64,000 nucleotides of DNA from Cygnus atratus (Eukaryota; Chordata; Aves; Anseriformes; Anatidae), in the NCBI RefSeq assembly GCF_013377495.2, contig NC_066364.1, positions 102,177,975-102,241,974 of the forward strand. Direction: 5' to 3'. The position numbers were made by a program, and so were the translations under genes. Shown here in pieces: positions 29,201 through 44,200 of this stretch. Positions within the stretch are counted from its first letter, which is position 1; each line of letters begins with the position of its first letter. The notes beneath the pieces are model-generated. The model made no database searches, had not been told where the DNA came from, and was given only the letters and a program-made list of their open reading frames with translations.

Positions 29201-32200
29201 TTACTCAGGTATCAGACCTTCTGTGATTCTGTCATATAGCTAAGTGACTTATGTTCAGGTGTTAATAGCAAAAAGCTATGGAAAGGGGTTTATAACCTAT
29301 AAACTCAAAGTTTAAAAAAAAATCTGGGAGATAAGGAACACGGAGAAACCTGTCCTTTTCCCCCAAACAATCTAGGGTACTAACACAGCACATGGCAGAT
29401 GCATAGAAGTGCTCTCAGGCTTGCTCTGGTCATTAACTAGTCTTCTCCACAGGTCCAGGATGGAAGTCATGGGGAAGATGCTTATCTTACTGGATGGTAG
29501 CAAAAACAGCACTACACATTATTTGCCATTAATGTATACAATATCACACATTCAGTAAGTCACAGTATATAATACCCACCTAGGAATTCTAGATATTCTT
29601 GCCTTCATGTCTGACCTCCTCCATATCATCCTCCACCAAGCATTACAAATTTTCTCAGAAAGAGATGATCCATCAGGAAAACATCAGCGCATTCCCAATC
29701 TAACTAGCTGCTAGACCAGGATCTGCATATTTCCACAGAAGAGGTACAACTAAAAAGTTAGCATTACCTGTCCCAATCTTCTGTTACCTCCATATTCCAA
29801 ATCTTCCTGCTTTTTTCTCAGACTTACTAAAAATATACGCGGGCTGCCTTTGTTTAAGAAGGTATCAGAAGCGATTTGCTCCAGGAAGGAATGTCCTCTT
29901 GCAGAACAGGCTACAAGGAACTTGTGGGAGACTGCCTGTTGTGCTAACCCCAAACTCCACGTACTTAACAATTTTAACAGTAAAACTTTCCCTAAATAGT
30001 GAAATCTTCAATGAAACATTTATAATTGCCAAATCTAATAGCTATAATACCATTTTTTATTTTTAAAAGTTTCTTTATCTTCTTCACAGTCTTCCTGCAC
30101 ATATCACCCAGCTGGATCGCTGAATTTTTCAAAGAATTGCTCTCTATAAAAATGCAAGGGAGTAAGCCTTAAAAGATTTATTTCTTCTCACAATGAAAAG
30201 AGGTTTAGCAGCACCTTCCTTATTAGTGGGTAGCCCAGCTGTTATTTTTGCCTAATTGGTTCAAGAGGACCTCTGTTCTTCTTAGGGCAAACACTTCTTA
30301 CATCATGTGAAGCAGACTCCTTTGTCCATATTAGCCAAACAAAAGCTCAGGCACACTGTAAGTGACAATGCGACTCATAATCCAGCACAGATTTGTGACC
30401 ACTTTGGACACAGTTTAAAACCCCGAAATTTATTTCAGGAACAGGAACAGCTGCTGACTTGGGAACAAGTCTCCAAACTTTCAGAGGAGACAAGGTAACC
30501 TTTAATTTTCAAGCAATTACTTAAGAGAAATGTGGCTGGTGCTGGGGTAGATGGACCCTTCAGCATCAAGAAAAGATGCTATAGATTTTAGCTGCAGGTG
30601 GCAATTTGGAATGATGAAATAAGCCCACTGGCTCATAATTTCTAATATGCTATATATGATATTCGTGGTGAGTTACTCTGGGGTGGTGGCCAAATTCTGC
30701 TGCTGAAAAAAAGACTGTAAAAATTAAAAATAATAAGACCAAGACTAAACCCATTATGGTAAAACAGACTGAAGTGATTTTTCCTCATTTTTCCAAACAT
30801 TTTGATAGAGATGGTTAGGATGCATCTTATTTATCAGAACTATTCTTCCTTGCTTTCTGAAGATTCAGGACAGTACTGTACTCTAGAAACCAAGAAGAAA
30901 AGCAACCTGAAAATAAAACCTCACAATGCTAAAGCACATCTGCTTGACAACGTGTGAACACCAAGACTCCTTCTTCCAATTTTCTGGCATGCTCATAACT
31001 ATTATGTCTGTATTTTGTATGACTCCTTTAATGCACGTTGCTTGAGACACTTAGAGATCTTCACTCCCCGTGAAGTTACCAATTCTATTCCCTGTAGCAA
31101 ACCTAAGGCTACACACCAGTGATGGAAATGTCTGGGTAAATACCGTTCTGGAAAGAAAACGTTGGCATATGTGCAAACATTAAGATTACATAGAATAATG
31201 GTGCAGATGAAATCTTCTTGAGTGACCAGTAACTAAGAGTTGGTAACACTCATCATAAGAGAGTAACTTTGCAGAAATGCTAATCAACAAACATCTGTTT
31301 ATCCAGAAAATCTCCCGTTAAACACACAAGATTGTAGCTTTTCACATGCATGTGTGACTAACTGGAAAAAAATAAAACGAATTTCCCATCCATCTGCTAA
31401 AACTTTTTTACAAACTTCAAATGTAACGCATTTCTCCAAAGCAAGACTTCACGATGTGAAAAATACCCTTGAACACTTTTCTGTAAAAGTGCATAAGAAT
31501 AAGGAAAAAAAACACACAAAACTGTGACTGGTGCAAGACAGAAGGGCAAGCAACGGCATCCTAGCACGGAGGGGGAAACAAAATGGTGACAGCAGCAGCC
31601 GGTCCTCCCACACAAGGAGCACAGAAATAGAAGAGCACTCGGACGGTCAGAGCAGTGAAAGAAATTACACAGGCCAGCACCGCAGAAGAGAGGAAAAGAT
31701 TTTCAAACTTCTCCATACTCTTCCTTCTTAAATAAAAGAACTGGTCCAACTTTGCATTAGCAATCACAAACACTCCCTGCTTCAGAGCAGAGGAAGCCTA
31801 GGCACGCAGACGCCTACCCCTTCAAGTGAGAAGTTACTGCAGTTTGAAGAATAAAGTATTGCAGAAATTGGAAAAGCCAGATGAAAAAACAACTATAAGA
31901 TTCATCAATCCTGACAGTCTAATAGTACTCATATATATGTATTAAAAGTAATTCGTGTGTGCTTTTATATAGTACTATGGGAAATAGTATCTATCCATGA
32001 GAGATCACTGACAGCCTGAATCTCTAAAACATAAGAGCCAGCAGCGAGCCCTGTAGAGATCAAACTTATACTAGTCCTTCTACACAGCTCTGAAGCTAGA
32101 TGGGCTATTTTAAGATACTGGAAGGGAAAAGAGGACAGGAGGAAAAGAAGATATGAGAAGACAGAAGCTGAATATACAAGAATTCTTTGGAAAAAAAAAA

Positions 32201-35200
32201 TAGAGCCTGATTATCATACAGCACCATGCCTTCAAATGTACCTATGCGATTTTTCTATTCCAGTTAGTAATTTGCCTTAATTCACCCACATGGCCAGAGA
32301 CATTTAATTCTGCAGTCAGAGACTTCAGTTTTCCCACCTGGACAGAAGCAGTACTGTAACCTAGATCAGTCTGTTTTGTCTACACTGTGTGCTGGAGGAA
32401 GCGTGGCAACCCTACCAGGTCTTCTGATGGGAGGTAAAAAACCCCACGCGGCATGAGTCAAAAAAAGATTAACGCACATAGCTGCAGCTAAGTGCTGGCT
32501 AACAACAGCCGAGATAAAAGGCTGTGTAGGCAGGAAGAGATGTCTGTCAAAGAGGCTGGGCACAAGCAGCAACCTGGCAAGGAGCTGCTATGAGGACAGA
32601 CTCAGAAATCTTGGAAAGGTCAGCTCAACATCAAGCCAACGCTGCTAGCTGTCCCCCCAAAAGAGGGAAGAAAGAACAGATTTTTATATTCCACCTTGCC
32701 ACAGATTTATTCGCTCTTTAACAATGCAATGCTAAGCAACTGCATTCGAAGTCATCTCTTTATCATGCCCTACACGTTGGCTTATGGTTCATGCCACGAT
32801 TCCCCCCCACACGTACTGTAAGGTTCTAAGCCCTGCAGAAGTCACTAAGCCCCAGATCTTTTTCAGCTTTATGTGCTGAGAAGTCTTGGAGTTTAAATGG
32901 ACCTTGAAGTATTCCTTTACATAGCTGAACCTGGCTGTAATAATACATTACTGGACTTCACCATACTTTACCAGCAGATGCCATATTTTACTGCTTAGCC
33001 ACGATGAGGTGTCTAACCCCGGTATTTTTGCGTATGAAATAACTTCACTCAGGATGATTCACCCAATGTCTACTCCACAGTTACAGATCCTATAGCACTA
33101 ATCTCCTCTGAAGCTCTGTACAGTCAGCAACAGGCTTAGAAGCCAGCACGTCAGTTATGAACAGTTCGTGGCCCACATTTGCAAGGATTTCAGCATCACT
33201 GGAAACACAATGTGATAACTTTTTTTTTTTTTTTTTTTAAAGCAAACCACAATATTTTCAATATTCCTTCTTAATCTGGCTGCTTGTCAGGTGACAAGTC
33301 CTACTACAAACAACTGACCTTCCAAAACAGAAGCTGTGATGTCAAGCATGCGCATGATGCATGTGAAACCAAATGGTCCTATAGCACCCTCACAGCCCCA
33401 TAGCAGGAAACAGAGATGGTTTCCAGCTCTGCTGGAAGGAACTGCAGGAGGAAGTCTTTGTCTTGACTGGTTCAGCAAAAGCATAAAATTATAACAAGGA
33501 ATAAGGTGACAGTGATGATAGACCATACGAGCACAGAGGTCTAAGATCAGCTGGGGAAGAATTCCAATTGTGTAATGCTGACACGAACCCAAGGTGCAGG
33601 GCCCGGCACAACTCTAAGTGTTTCCCTGCAGACAGCTCACACCCCGATTTATCCTGATGTGTCATTACCTCCAGGCCTCTTTGTCTCATGGAACCAAACT
33701 GTTCTTGATCTCTCCAACAGGGTCTTGAACCCCCAAGCACCAAGATCCTGATTTTAATTTGCCTGATGCCCAACCAACACACCCTGACACCTCTTAGAAA
33801 ACAGGTCTACTGTTTCCTCAAAGACGTTGCTCTGATCTGGCACAGCCACCACGTAGCTCAAAAACTGCATAGAGATCGTTACTCTCAAAGGACTTAACAA
33901 GGGAAAGGAATATCACAGAGCGACAGTGTTCTAACAGAAGTTGGCTCCCTAAGTACCATTCAACAAACAAGCAGAGGTGCTTTCAGCCCGGAAGCCAGAA
34001 GCAAGCTCGTGGAACAGCCATGGCTCTTCTTCCCCTTTTCATAAAGCAGTGTCTCTTTGGCATTCTCTCAAGCATGCTCCTGTTTGCATCCCTGGCTCCA
34101 TCACAGGCTCAAATGATAGCCCATCATAATCCCAGTAATTAGATACAAGTTGGTTTGTTTTCAGTATATCCAGAAATATCAGCTGGTTGTCCAAAGTATT
34201 CCCACTATTTCATTGTATATGTATTTCTGGGTTAAAAGTCAAAGTCATTGTATCAAGGGTTCAGTAATTTGTGTAATTTTTGTTTCAGCTCTGTTTACTG
34301 GATAAACATTAAAATAGCACAGAGCCGTGTGAAATGAACATTCGCAGGCTGCTTTCAAAGACACCACCAGCTTATCTAGAAGCTAGAGACACCCAACACA
34401 AAACACAAATACCTGGAAAACACGCTCGTGGCTGCAAAGCTGATTTTAGAGGCACCACATACTTCATGCAACAAGGTCCACATTGCCTAGCTGAACCAGC
34501 CCCTAAAATAAATAATTATTCACTGTGCCCAGCCACAACTGCTACACATGTGAATACAAACACCCCAAATCTATGAGAGCAAAGGGATCATGTGCCTTCA
34601 GATGTTAATACCTAATACAGAGCCTTGTATGTAACGGACTGGGAATTAACACATTCGTTTGCTGATCCGCACAGAACAGATTCTGTACTTTTCTACACAA
34701 ATGAGACAGACCACATTGCCAAAGTGCTTCTGTCCATAGTCTGAAGTGTTCGTGCTTCATCATGAGCTTGAAGTGGCTGAAACGAAGCAGCAATATGCAA
34801 TAGCATTAAATATGTTTTTATCACATGGCTCAGACTGCCGAGTTCCTTAATGGATACAATTTGAGAGTGGTTAGAGAAAGAAGAGCAGTTTACACAAGCA
34901 GGACTCCCTCCTTTACTACAAAAATCCCTTTCCATAATTTCAGCCTCCTAATCAATTTTTTCTTAACATAAACTGTTCTACATTAAAGTCAGGGAAAGCA
35001 CTAACTTTGCATAAAACACAGCTGATTTCCAGCGCAGAAGGAGGTGGCTTGCTATTGATTAGTGCATTTTTTCCATCACCAGGCCTGAAGCAACGCATTG
35101 ACCTCAAAGTGCTCTGACATGCTAACCGAACAAAGGAACAGCTAGAATTGTGAACTAAAGTTTCTATCAACTACTATATTTATCTTCTAGGACAGTTAAA

Positions 35201-38200
35201 AAGAATGAAGATTCTTTTTAGAATGGAAGAGTTCCTGAAGGTTTCAGCTTCCGGACAATTGCTTAACCAACTTACACAACCTTCACAGATCTGCTTTTCA
35301 AAAGCACCAAAATCCTGCACACTGCAACAGCCGGAAAACACAGAAGGGGCATCAGAATTTACAGGAGAAAGGAAACGATGGTAGCCATTCCCTCTCACTG
35401 GATGTGAGGGAGTGTGGCAGAAATGAAATGGGAAGGTGCAAGAGGTACAGGTGGTTCTGTGGGAGGCTGAGGGCTCTGCTGCCATTCCAAGAACTTGCTT
35501 TCCTTCTTCCCATTGGTAAACATGTTTAGCATTGAATGCATACGCGGAGCAGAACCAGGCCCAAGGCATTTGTAGAGCAGATGTCCAGAGTCCAATTCAC
35601 ACAACAGACTCTCAGAGCGCAGACTGCCTTCATTCCCCAAGTGACGTGCATCCAGCTTTTTGGCAGGACTGTAAATAGGACATTAAAAGATTTAGTACTA
35701 AACCTCCACAAGAGGCTAGCAGAAGACAATATAAATGCAACTTGCACAGCAAAACAGCATCGTACTGCTGTGAGAATATGTGCACAGCTGCAAATGAAGT
35801 CAAGATGAACATTTCTTTGGTGTAAGCCTGGGCAACACCTTGCCTCGTCCAGCATTTAGCACGCCAACTCAGAGCAGAAGTCGTCAGGTTCGTAACACTC
35901 AAGTGTGCCGCAGCTGCCCTTATGGAAGCCAGCTACTCCAAACTAAACAACACAAGTCTATTAACTTGCAGCAATAAATTACTCATACACGGTTTTGATA
36001 AGGCAGCCTTTAAGAAGTAAGTAGATCTTCTTGTACCAAGCCCAAAGGAGCGGCTGGCAACAGAGAGATCCTTATCTTTCGAATATGCCTAGCCGACCTA
36101 TGGAGGCATTACGCTTCCAAGGTAATTCTCAGAGAAGTTTCAGACAGAGGATGGACGTGTTGTTTTTTTTTCCTCCCTGGTACATCAGTTACATTTTCAA
36201 ATTCCAATTTTTAAGTGTCAATTTCTATTTTCTTGGTGCCACCACGTGGCAAAAATATGTATTGCCATTTTACATGCAAAAGCCACTTCCAGCCCATTCT
36301 AAGGAAAGGCTACACTTGCAACGGCTCTACGCTGAAAGGTAAAGTCATTTCAGAGTGGTGTCTAAGCATATATGAATGCTGTGTTTCACTTTCAGAAATT
36401 ACAAAGGCTAATTTAGAAAAAAAAAGGCTGAAAATATTCAATGACAGAAAACCACTGGCATTTGGAAACAACTGCACCGTCCTTATCTTTGAAACAGGCA
36501 TGTTATTATCTATGTAAAATACATAACCAGAGGTGTTTAAGTAGCTGAAACGACTAGGGTAAGGTGTTTTTTTTATTGTTCACTGTATGTTGCATTCACA
36601 TATCCGTGTTAAACATACCACCCTCAAATTAAGAAGTGTGATACAGATCATTACTCCTGGGGTTTTTGGTTGGTTGGTTTTTGTTGTGTTTGTTTTTTAA
36701 ACTGTCTTCATATATGCTTAAAAGGCACGTGTTTTTAGGAACACCATTTGAATCAGTCCTGTCATTATAAAGAAGACATGAGGGTTTCCCCGTCAGTTTG
36801 CAGGAGCTCCAAAGAGAACAGGACACAGGATGAGTTGGATCTACTCAAACTTGGGAAGAGCACCCAGCAGAGGATGACCACTCATTTCCTCTCCACTTCA
36901 ACAGCCATGCAGGGTAACACAGAGAAAGGAGAAAGATGAGAATACTACTAGGAACCAGCCTGTGCACGTTTCTGTTCTCAAGGGATAAGATGCACACTGA
37001 ATTCACTCCCATTACTCTCTCCCCTGTGCTGTACTTTTTTCCTAGCCTGGAAAAGGCCTGGATACAAGCGGGCAGAACAAAAGAAAGAACAGTCCTCCGA
37101 GGTAGCTGGGTACGTTACTAGGCCAAAGCAGAGAAGCAAAAGTCCTTGCAGGAAACATTAGCAAATGTAAGTCAAAAGCTCAGCCCACTATTTTAACGAG
37201 TTATCACACTCAGCTAAGCAAGTTACCTACAGTGCATGCAAGTACAAACTTTCACAACTTAAATGTCAACACTGCTATAAGGATTATCATGGATTCAAAG
37301 CCAACACATTTAACCGCTGCCACGGCTCCAGCACATGGGCACAGTTACCACAGCCCAACCTATGTGCGATAACCTGGCTTATATTCATGCCCTAACAGTT
37401 TGCAACAGTTTAATAAAGCTTTCTGCAGCTGCAGCTCAAACCAACGGTTGGAAACTGCATCATGGCGGCTGTGCATCACAGCTGGAAGACAGAAGTGGTT
37501 ATGACAAAGCAGAATATTCCTCAGAAGACCATAACTGAATGGCACACGAGTCTATAGAAAAAGGGTGTTAGTAAAGAAAGAGTAGCTAGGCTCTCCAACG
37601 AAGGACTGCCAGCACATTTGTCATCAAAAATGGAAAGCATTTTGATAACACAGACAAGGAAAAATAGGATGCTATTGAAAAGCCACAACAAGCAGCAAAG
37701 CAGCAACCCGACTGACATCACTGGGACATGAGACAGAGGTGGATTTACTTTTGCCAAAAAGGAAAAAGACACTTTAAGCAAAGGCTATGCACAAATCCTA
37801 CCCCACACCCTCTAGCCTTCATCAGTAACCTATCCAATATTTTCTGCCTGCCCTCATTAAAGCAGATCAGCCGGTAACTTCCATTCCTAGAGCCATTTGC
37901 AGGATCTGGACCACTGCTGTGCATCATACTGAGATGCAGCAAAGGCTTCTACTTGCACGTGTTTTGGTACATTAGCATTGAAGTTCGGCTCTGAAGCAGC
38001 AGAATGTTTATGTGCCGTATGCTGTTGAACAAAGCCACCATTCTAATCTTACTCATTTAATCTGGGTGGGACAGAAGCACAATACACAGACCCTGAATTC
38101 ACTCCAGGAAAGAACAATTCTTCTCCTGTGCTTTATAGTTTTAAGCTGTTGATGGACAAAATGCAAATACGTGAGGTTATCACTCTAGATTCTCAAAAAC

Positions 38201-41200
38201 TATAGATGGGAAGGGAAAAAAAATGTTTTCTGACTGACAAGGTACCAGAAGAGGCCATCGAAATTTACTAGGAGTTGCAACTGGTCAGTTAGCAACAGTT
38301 TTTGCTGTGTCAACATATTGACACACCAGAGTGTCTTTTGAAAAAACTCCTGCTCTCCTCCAGCAGGGTAGGCATGCAAGTTTTTATGCATCTTTTACCT
38401 AGAAAAAGGAGAACAGTTAAGTGGAAGGAGCAAGAGGCCGTATGCCAAGAATAGTTCTAATCCTGTTGTGATTGGAAAGTTAACCTGAGTCAGCCTCTCC
38501 CCATGCGTAAAATGGGCATAATTAATCCTCACTTAACCATGTAAATTAAATAATGTTTCAACAGTGCTGCAAGTGCCACGTATTAATTAATGCCTAGGTA
38601 ATAAAAAGGAAAGAGACAAAAGTGGAGCACTTTGTTACTTACCTGCAAGTCGGAGGTTGTGCTGTAATTTTAGAAGAGGAGATATGTGGCACTTGGAAGA
38701 TGAGACCCTAAATTAGCATCTAGTCTTAAAGAGAAAGACTTCTCTCTCTCTTGTATGCACAGCAGCATGAAAGCCATGCACGCATCGTTCCGCATTTCAT
38801 ATCACCTCTTTGCAACACAGTAAGCAGATGTCACCAAGGAAATTCCATAATCAAATGCCCATAACCAAAGGTAAGGCAACCTAATGGGAAGATCCATACC
38901 TTGTACACCTTCCAGAAGCAGATCAACACCCTTCCTATAAAAGCTGAAGGCAGATTCATAATCTTCTTCCTCCTCCTTCTTCAAGGCCAGCTTTATCAAC
39001 TCGCCTGCTTTCTCCAAGTAATCTTGTTTGCCAGATTTGGGTTTTAAGCTTCCAGTAAACAGACTATGGCTTTCCTTCTCTCCTTCGGGTTTGGTCCACT
39101 CCTGCTCAGATGCCACCGTGCTTTGTACTGGGGGCTCAGAAGAAAGGCAAAAGCCAACAGCTCTACTGGGAGAACTTTGGTTGGATGCCATTCCATCATC
39201 TAACTCAGCAAGAGAGTCTACATCAACTGTCAGAGAGATCAGGTCACTGTCACTGGAGAAGCCTGAAAGCATGATCAGGAAGACATTCATTACTCTACAC
39301 TTCTTATATGCCACAGGAACCTTCAAAATTCTTTATCTCATCCAAAGATATTAGCTGTCTTTTCACTTAGCCAGATTCCTAAGACTTTGAGCACAGAAAT
39401 TCTCTATATGTACAGCTGTGTTAAAAATGGCTTTTGAATACCCAGAGAAGCCCGTCTTTTAAAGTTATCTACAAACTCTGCAGAGCAACTCTTCTTCATT
39501 TTAATACTGGGAATGAAGAGAGAAACATCTAACACCCAACGTAAACCTTCAAAGCCTGCTCACTGCTGGGCTCCAGGAAATTACAAAACTAAACCTCCCT
39601 GTGTGAGTGCTATTAGAAAAGTCAATCAGCGGGAGCCAGATTACTGTTGCAAGATATCCCAACATACTCTTTTAAATCAGTAAGATGAAGCATCCCAAAA
39701 TTATTCAATTAGGAGCTTGAATTCACACAGAGTTGCTGTCAGCTTATGCATCATGCAGCACTCTAATTCATGGCTACCATGTATACTATTCTTTCATTGC
39801 TAATGTGGTAAAACAAATTAGCTTACACCTCTTTCACTGAAATTTAAGCTAGCACATTTTATTTTACATTTGCCATAAGCTAAGAGCATATATACTTTCT
39901 GCAAGCTGACCTTCAGTAATTTCAACCTACAGAAACTTAGCAGGGTTATTTGGGAACAAATTGCAAGTATATTTTACATGTACATCATCTCTCTGTACGA
40001 ATCATCATCCACAAAGTGTTCATTCATACCTATGACTTTTCAATAATTCGAATTCCACAAATGTAACGGAAACAACTTCCAGATCTCACCTCCACATTCC
40101 GATTGGCTTGTAAGTGTCACATCATCGAGCCCACTTAAATCCTTCCGAACTGAAAAGGACAAGAACGACAGAAATGTTTGATATCCCTTTGCTCAATGGA
40201 TTAGATGTCCACTTGCCATCAAAATGAAAGGATATGACCCTACTACAGGTAAAAGTACATAATATGAAATTGCTCTTGGACTGGCTATCAGGGATATCCA
40301 TTTGGTAACACTATTAAAACTGACAGCAGTATTAGACTTGCCATTCCTGGTTGCCTCTGAGGTTAAAAACAGAACACAGGTGTTTGCTTAGGATGGCTAA
40401 TTCAAACCTCAGCACTCCAACTCACCTAATTTCAACAGCAGTAGCACTTTAATCCCTACCTCTCGCTGTTATGATGATTTAGAGCTAACAAGACATAACA
40501 GAAGAGCCTTCAAAGCTGGGACCTAAACCTACTCACCAAGAAAAAAAAAAAGGCCAGGTTTCAGTCTCAAAAAATGTCATTTCAGAACAGTACTCTGCAT
40601 GAGACATATGGAGTGAGCCATGAATTTGGCAGTGCCACCTGGATATCAAGTAGCAGTTTGTTTTATCACCTTGGCACATGTACACACTGAAGCAATAAAA
40701 CAGGCAACAAGGTCAAGGCATTTAGCTGTTTGTACACACAGTGAAAGTAAATTCTGAGCTAAAACCTGGTGTCTTGTTTTCTTCTCTATTATCAATAGAG
40801 TCAAAAGTTTAAGCACACTGTGAGGTAAAGTATTCTGGCATCTTCAAGAAGCATGTGTAGCAGCAAGGAGCTGACTCAAAGGCACCTAGCTCAAACTTTT
40901 ATTTTAATTTTGCAACTCTAGAGTTAGAGGAAGGGGTTACAATTCATGGAAGAGTAGAAAAAAAGCATACATATTGTCAAGCACTGTAGAAACGTTGTTT
41001 TTCTAAAGCTAAGCATTTTAACTTGAGTGAGAGGAAAAAAGGCAGGAAGAAGAACGTTACCAGTCACTCACTTTGTCTGAAAAATCAAGGCACAATGACA
41101 CTCAGTGATCAAGACTACTTGAGAGTAGGGGAGAAGGTGCACACAAGACAATGCTCCTGATCTTTTCAGGAGAGGAACATAAAGCCAAGTGTCCATGTAG

Positions 41201-44200
41201 AGAAGAAAACTGCCAGTGTAGTCCCAAAAGCTGTAATAAAGAAGGTAGCCTCACAACAGAATGGTCAGAGGAAGACAAGATTAATTAGGGTATGAATAAC
41301 TAGGTGTTCACCTGCCCGATTTAGGGACAGCAATGTCAGATTTGGGTGCTGAGGACTCTGAATTTATGAAATAACATTTAAGAAGAGTCAAATATTTTTC
41401 TTCAGTGAAGACAAATCACTAGCTAGGGAATACATAGGTGCAAGCAGAGCTGACTGATGGACAAAGGCTGCAGATGGAGCGAATGAACAGGAAAGCTGGG
41501 CATTTGTGGGAAGGCTGTGCTGGCCACCCAGACTATATGAGTTAGAACACATCTACACAGCAGATTTCAGGCAGACCCAAGTTCCCCTCCCTACAGCCCA
41601 AACAAAATCACATTTGTTCTGCTCCTACAGCCAACTTGACCAGAAGCTGTATGAACACAGCTAGCATGGCACAGAGCCTGAGCTAATAAACTTTGCTTAG
41701 GGGCAGGGTTTAAAGCCCAGGTCTGGCACCACAAAAGGCACAGTCATAGAGCTTCCAATCAGCCTGAGGAGTAGGAAGAGTCTGAACCGTATCTGCTTAT
41801 TTCTGAAAAGAAAACATGAACATGGCAAAACAAAAGGAAAAGGAAAAAAGAAAAAGATGAGCGTCCCAGGGGATTTCTTTAAAGAACGTGGTAACTAGTG
41901 TAGAAAAAATTTGGAGAAGTTGGATGTATGAACATTATCCCAAGTATACAGAAAGGAAGACAACAACTGTTCGTCAGGAAGACTACATGAGTATCATGAT
42001 GCTAAAATTCAGCATAAACTCCTGTACTTGTCTCTGCCTTGTGCAATTTTATGGGTAGATTGGGAGTAAATGCAGTTTCCCAAAACTGGTGGAAAGCCTG
42101 GGTGATCTGGCCTCTTGAGGAGCACACATTCCTGTAAAAGCAGTAACTACAAAACTGCTTTAGAACCAAGATATTTATTGCTTATTTTGGTACAAAAATA
42201 TTTCTTCTACCATCAGTTTGCTGCTTCTACCATTAATGTGCAGGCCTTCGGCAGAGTGAACTTTGCCTGGAAAGAACAGGTAAAAGTGAAAAAACACAAC
42301 AGACCCTTATGAGCAAACACCAGACCCTGCTAAGCAAACACCAGCCCCTCCTCAATACAACAGCCTGGAGGAACAGTGCCCACATGGAGGCCCTCGTAGG
42401 CCCACAAAAACTAACGGAGAACTAGTCACAGTTAATGATAATCAGACTTGGAACAATTAGATGCAGGCAGGATGCCTTGAGGAGAGCAGAGGACTCAGAG
42501 ATGAGTATTGCCACTGCCATCTAGAGGCCTTAATGACAGCTGTTACTTTCTCTCCCTAGCTCCCCTTGCCAAAATTTAGTTTAAAAAGTAAGAAAATATG
42601 AATTGCAAGGCATACGAGTTTTTAGAAAACTCCACAAAGTCACATTCTGCACCTGGAAACCCTGTGCTCATAGCTGCTGCGAGTATCCCCTAAAGCACTC
42701 CAGCCAATTCAGAGGATGTCTATCAAAGAATTTTTCTACTTTATAAAAATATTGAAAAGAAGAAAAAAGTGTTCCCATTTAAAGGAAGTGTTTTTCTTCT
42801 GCTACAAATGAGGCTCTTCTGAATAAAGAATAGAAACATTCACGTTAAACATTTTCAGAGCGGTTTTTCTTTTACAAGACACAGCATAAAATGGGTGCAT
42901 TGTCAAAACTGGACTGTTATATTTCACAGAAATAGTGCCACTGTAAAACTAGTTACCTGTATATATGATAACTACCTCCTGTAATGAAACAGCTCTATAC
43001 TTTTCCCTCACAGAACAAAGTATTGCAGGTGCATTAGTTCATTAACTAAGAGAAGACGCTACAAAATACAATGCAAAACTCCCTGCACACATAGAACGTA
43101 TCACATAACTAAGCACATAGTTGTTGGCATCAAGAGATTCCAGTGGCAGGTCTCTGCCAGAGACAACAAGTGGTTGTCTCTGACAACCTGGAGTCTTCTA
43201 GCAATAAAAAAACAAACCACTATTAGGAAAAACAAGTAGCTCTTGTTATTCAAGCAGAGTTTTACCAAAGCAAGCTCTGTGCCAGAAAGAAGACAGAACT
43301 GTAGTAGTTAAGAAAGAAAACCCTCCTAAATAATCTTTAGAAGTGTTTGTATAATATTGCATAATTATACATTGGTGTAAAACAGTTCCAAAGAAAAATC
43401 CATTAGGATGCGAAAGAATTTCTTAGAATTCACAAGGACCCCAAAGATAATTCAGGCATACAGAAATATCTAAAAGTTTGCATGGTTCTTGCAGGTGATT
43501 GTATGCAGAGACACTCAGGCTAGCTCAGACTCCCCAGGCAGGCAAGAAGAAGCCCTGACATGCTGTTTATTTGGGCTGAGTGACCTGACCCTATCTTACA
43601 GCTACACTTTTTAGCAAGAGTGAAGTGCCACTAAAATTATATCTGGTATCCAAGCCAGCATGTGTATCTCTACGATGTGCTAAGTAAATGCAATCTCAAG
43701 AAAAGGGACAAATCCTCCACTGGCTTAACACAACCAGAAAACAGTAACAAGCTAGAGGAAGGATTTCCAGTTTTCAGATGAACATAGCCCACACTGGTTC
43801 TAATACACAATGTCTCAGACTTCAAGAACAGGGAGTTCCTTACAGCAAAAGGAAAAAAAAAAAAAGAGGTGGCAGCTTTTGTAAGAGACTTAAACAACTT
43901 GCTTACCACCCCAAGCCCTGCAGTAGGTTTTAGCATTCTCCATTAACATATGTCAATCCAGAAGATATACTGAAATTTTTAAAATACAGTACTACATCTC
44001 TTCTGGATTCTTCTAAGCAGTGAAAGCCTAGTGATATCCAGAGCATGAATGGCTGAATGAGAACCCTCTCTAATGAATGCAGTAGTTAGTAAATCTTAGA
44101 CCTAATTTTCACGCTCTGGGCAAATTCAGACTGTCATCTTTGCACTTATTGATCGATCTCATAATGACTTTAAAATTCCCTGCAAATTTTTACAGCTAGA

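Larger units (their letters stand above)
23926..38899 (-). other. RPS6KC1 intron, 15.0 kb (largest in the window)
   Basis: It holds an LTR-like block (24650-25445), a 3'-truncated CR1 (25803-26105), A27 (27441-27467), an AT microsatellite (27545-27570), T19 (33220-33238) and a GGTT-type tract near 36660-36699. An uncharacterised open frame with a plausible splice acceptor lies at 35395-35667 on the minus strand. No other gene was recognised. Confidence 0.7.

Noticed and set aside
35180..35569. 129-codon minus-strand frame
   Set aside because: It overlaps another minus-strand frame in a different register; cysteine-rich, with no homology.
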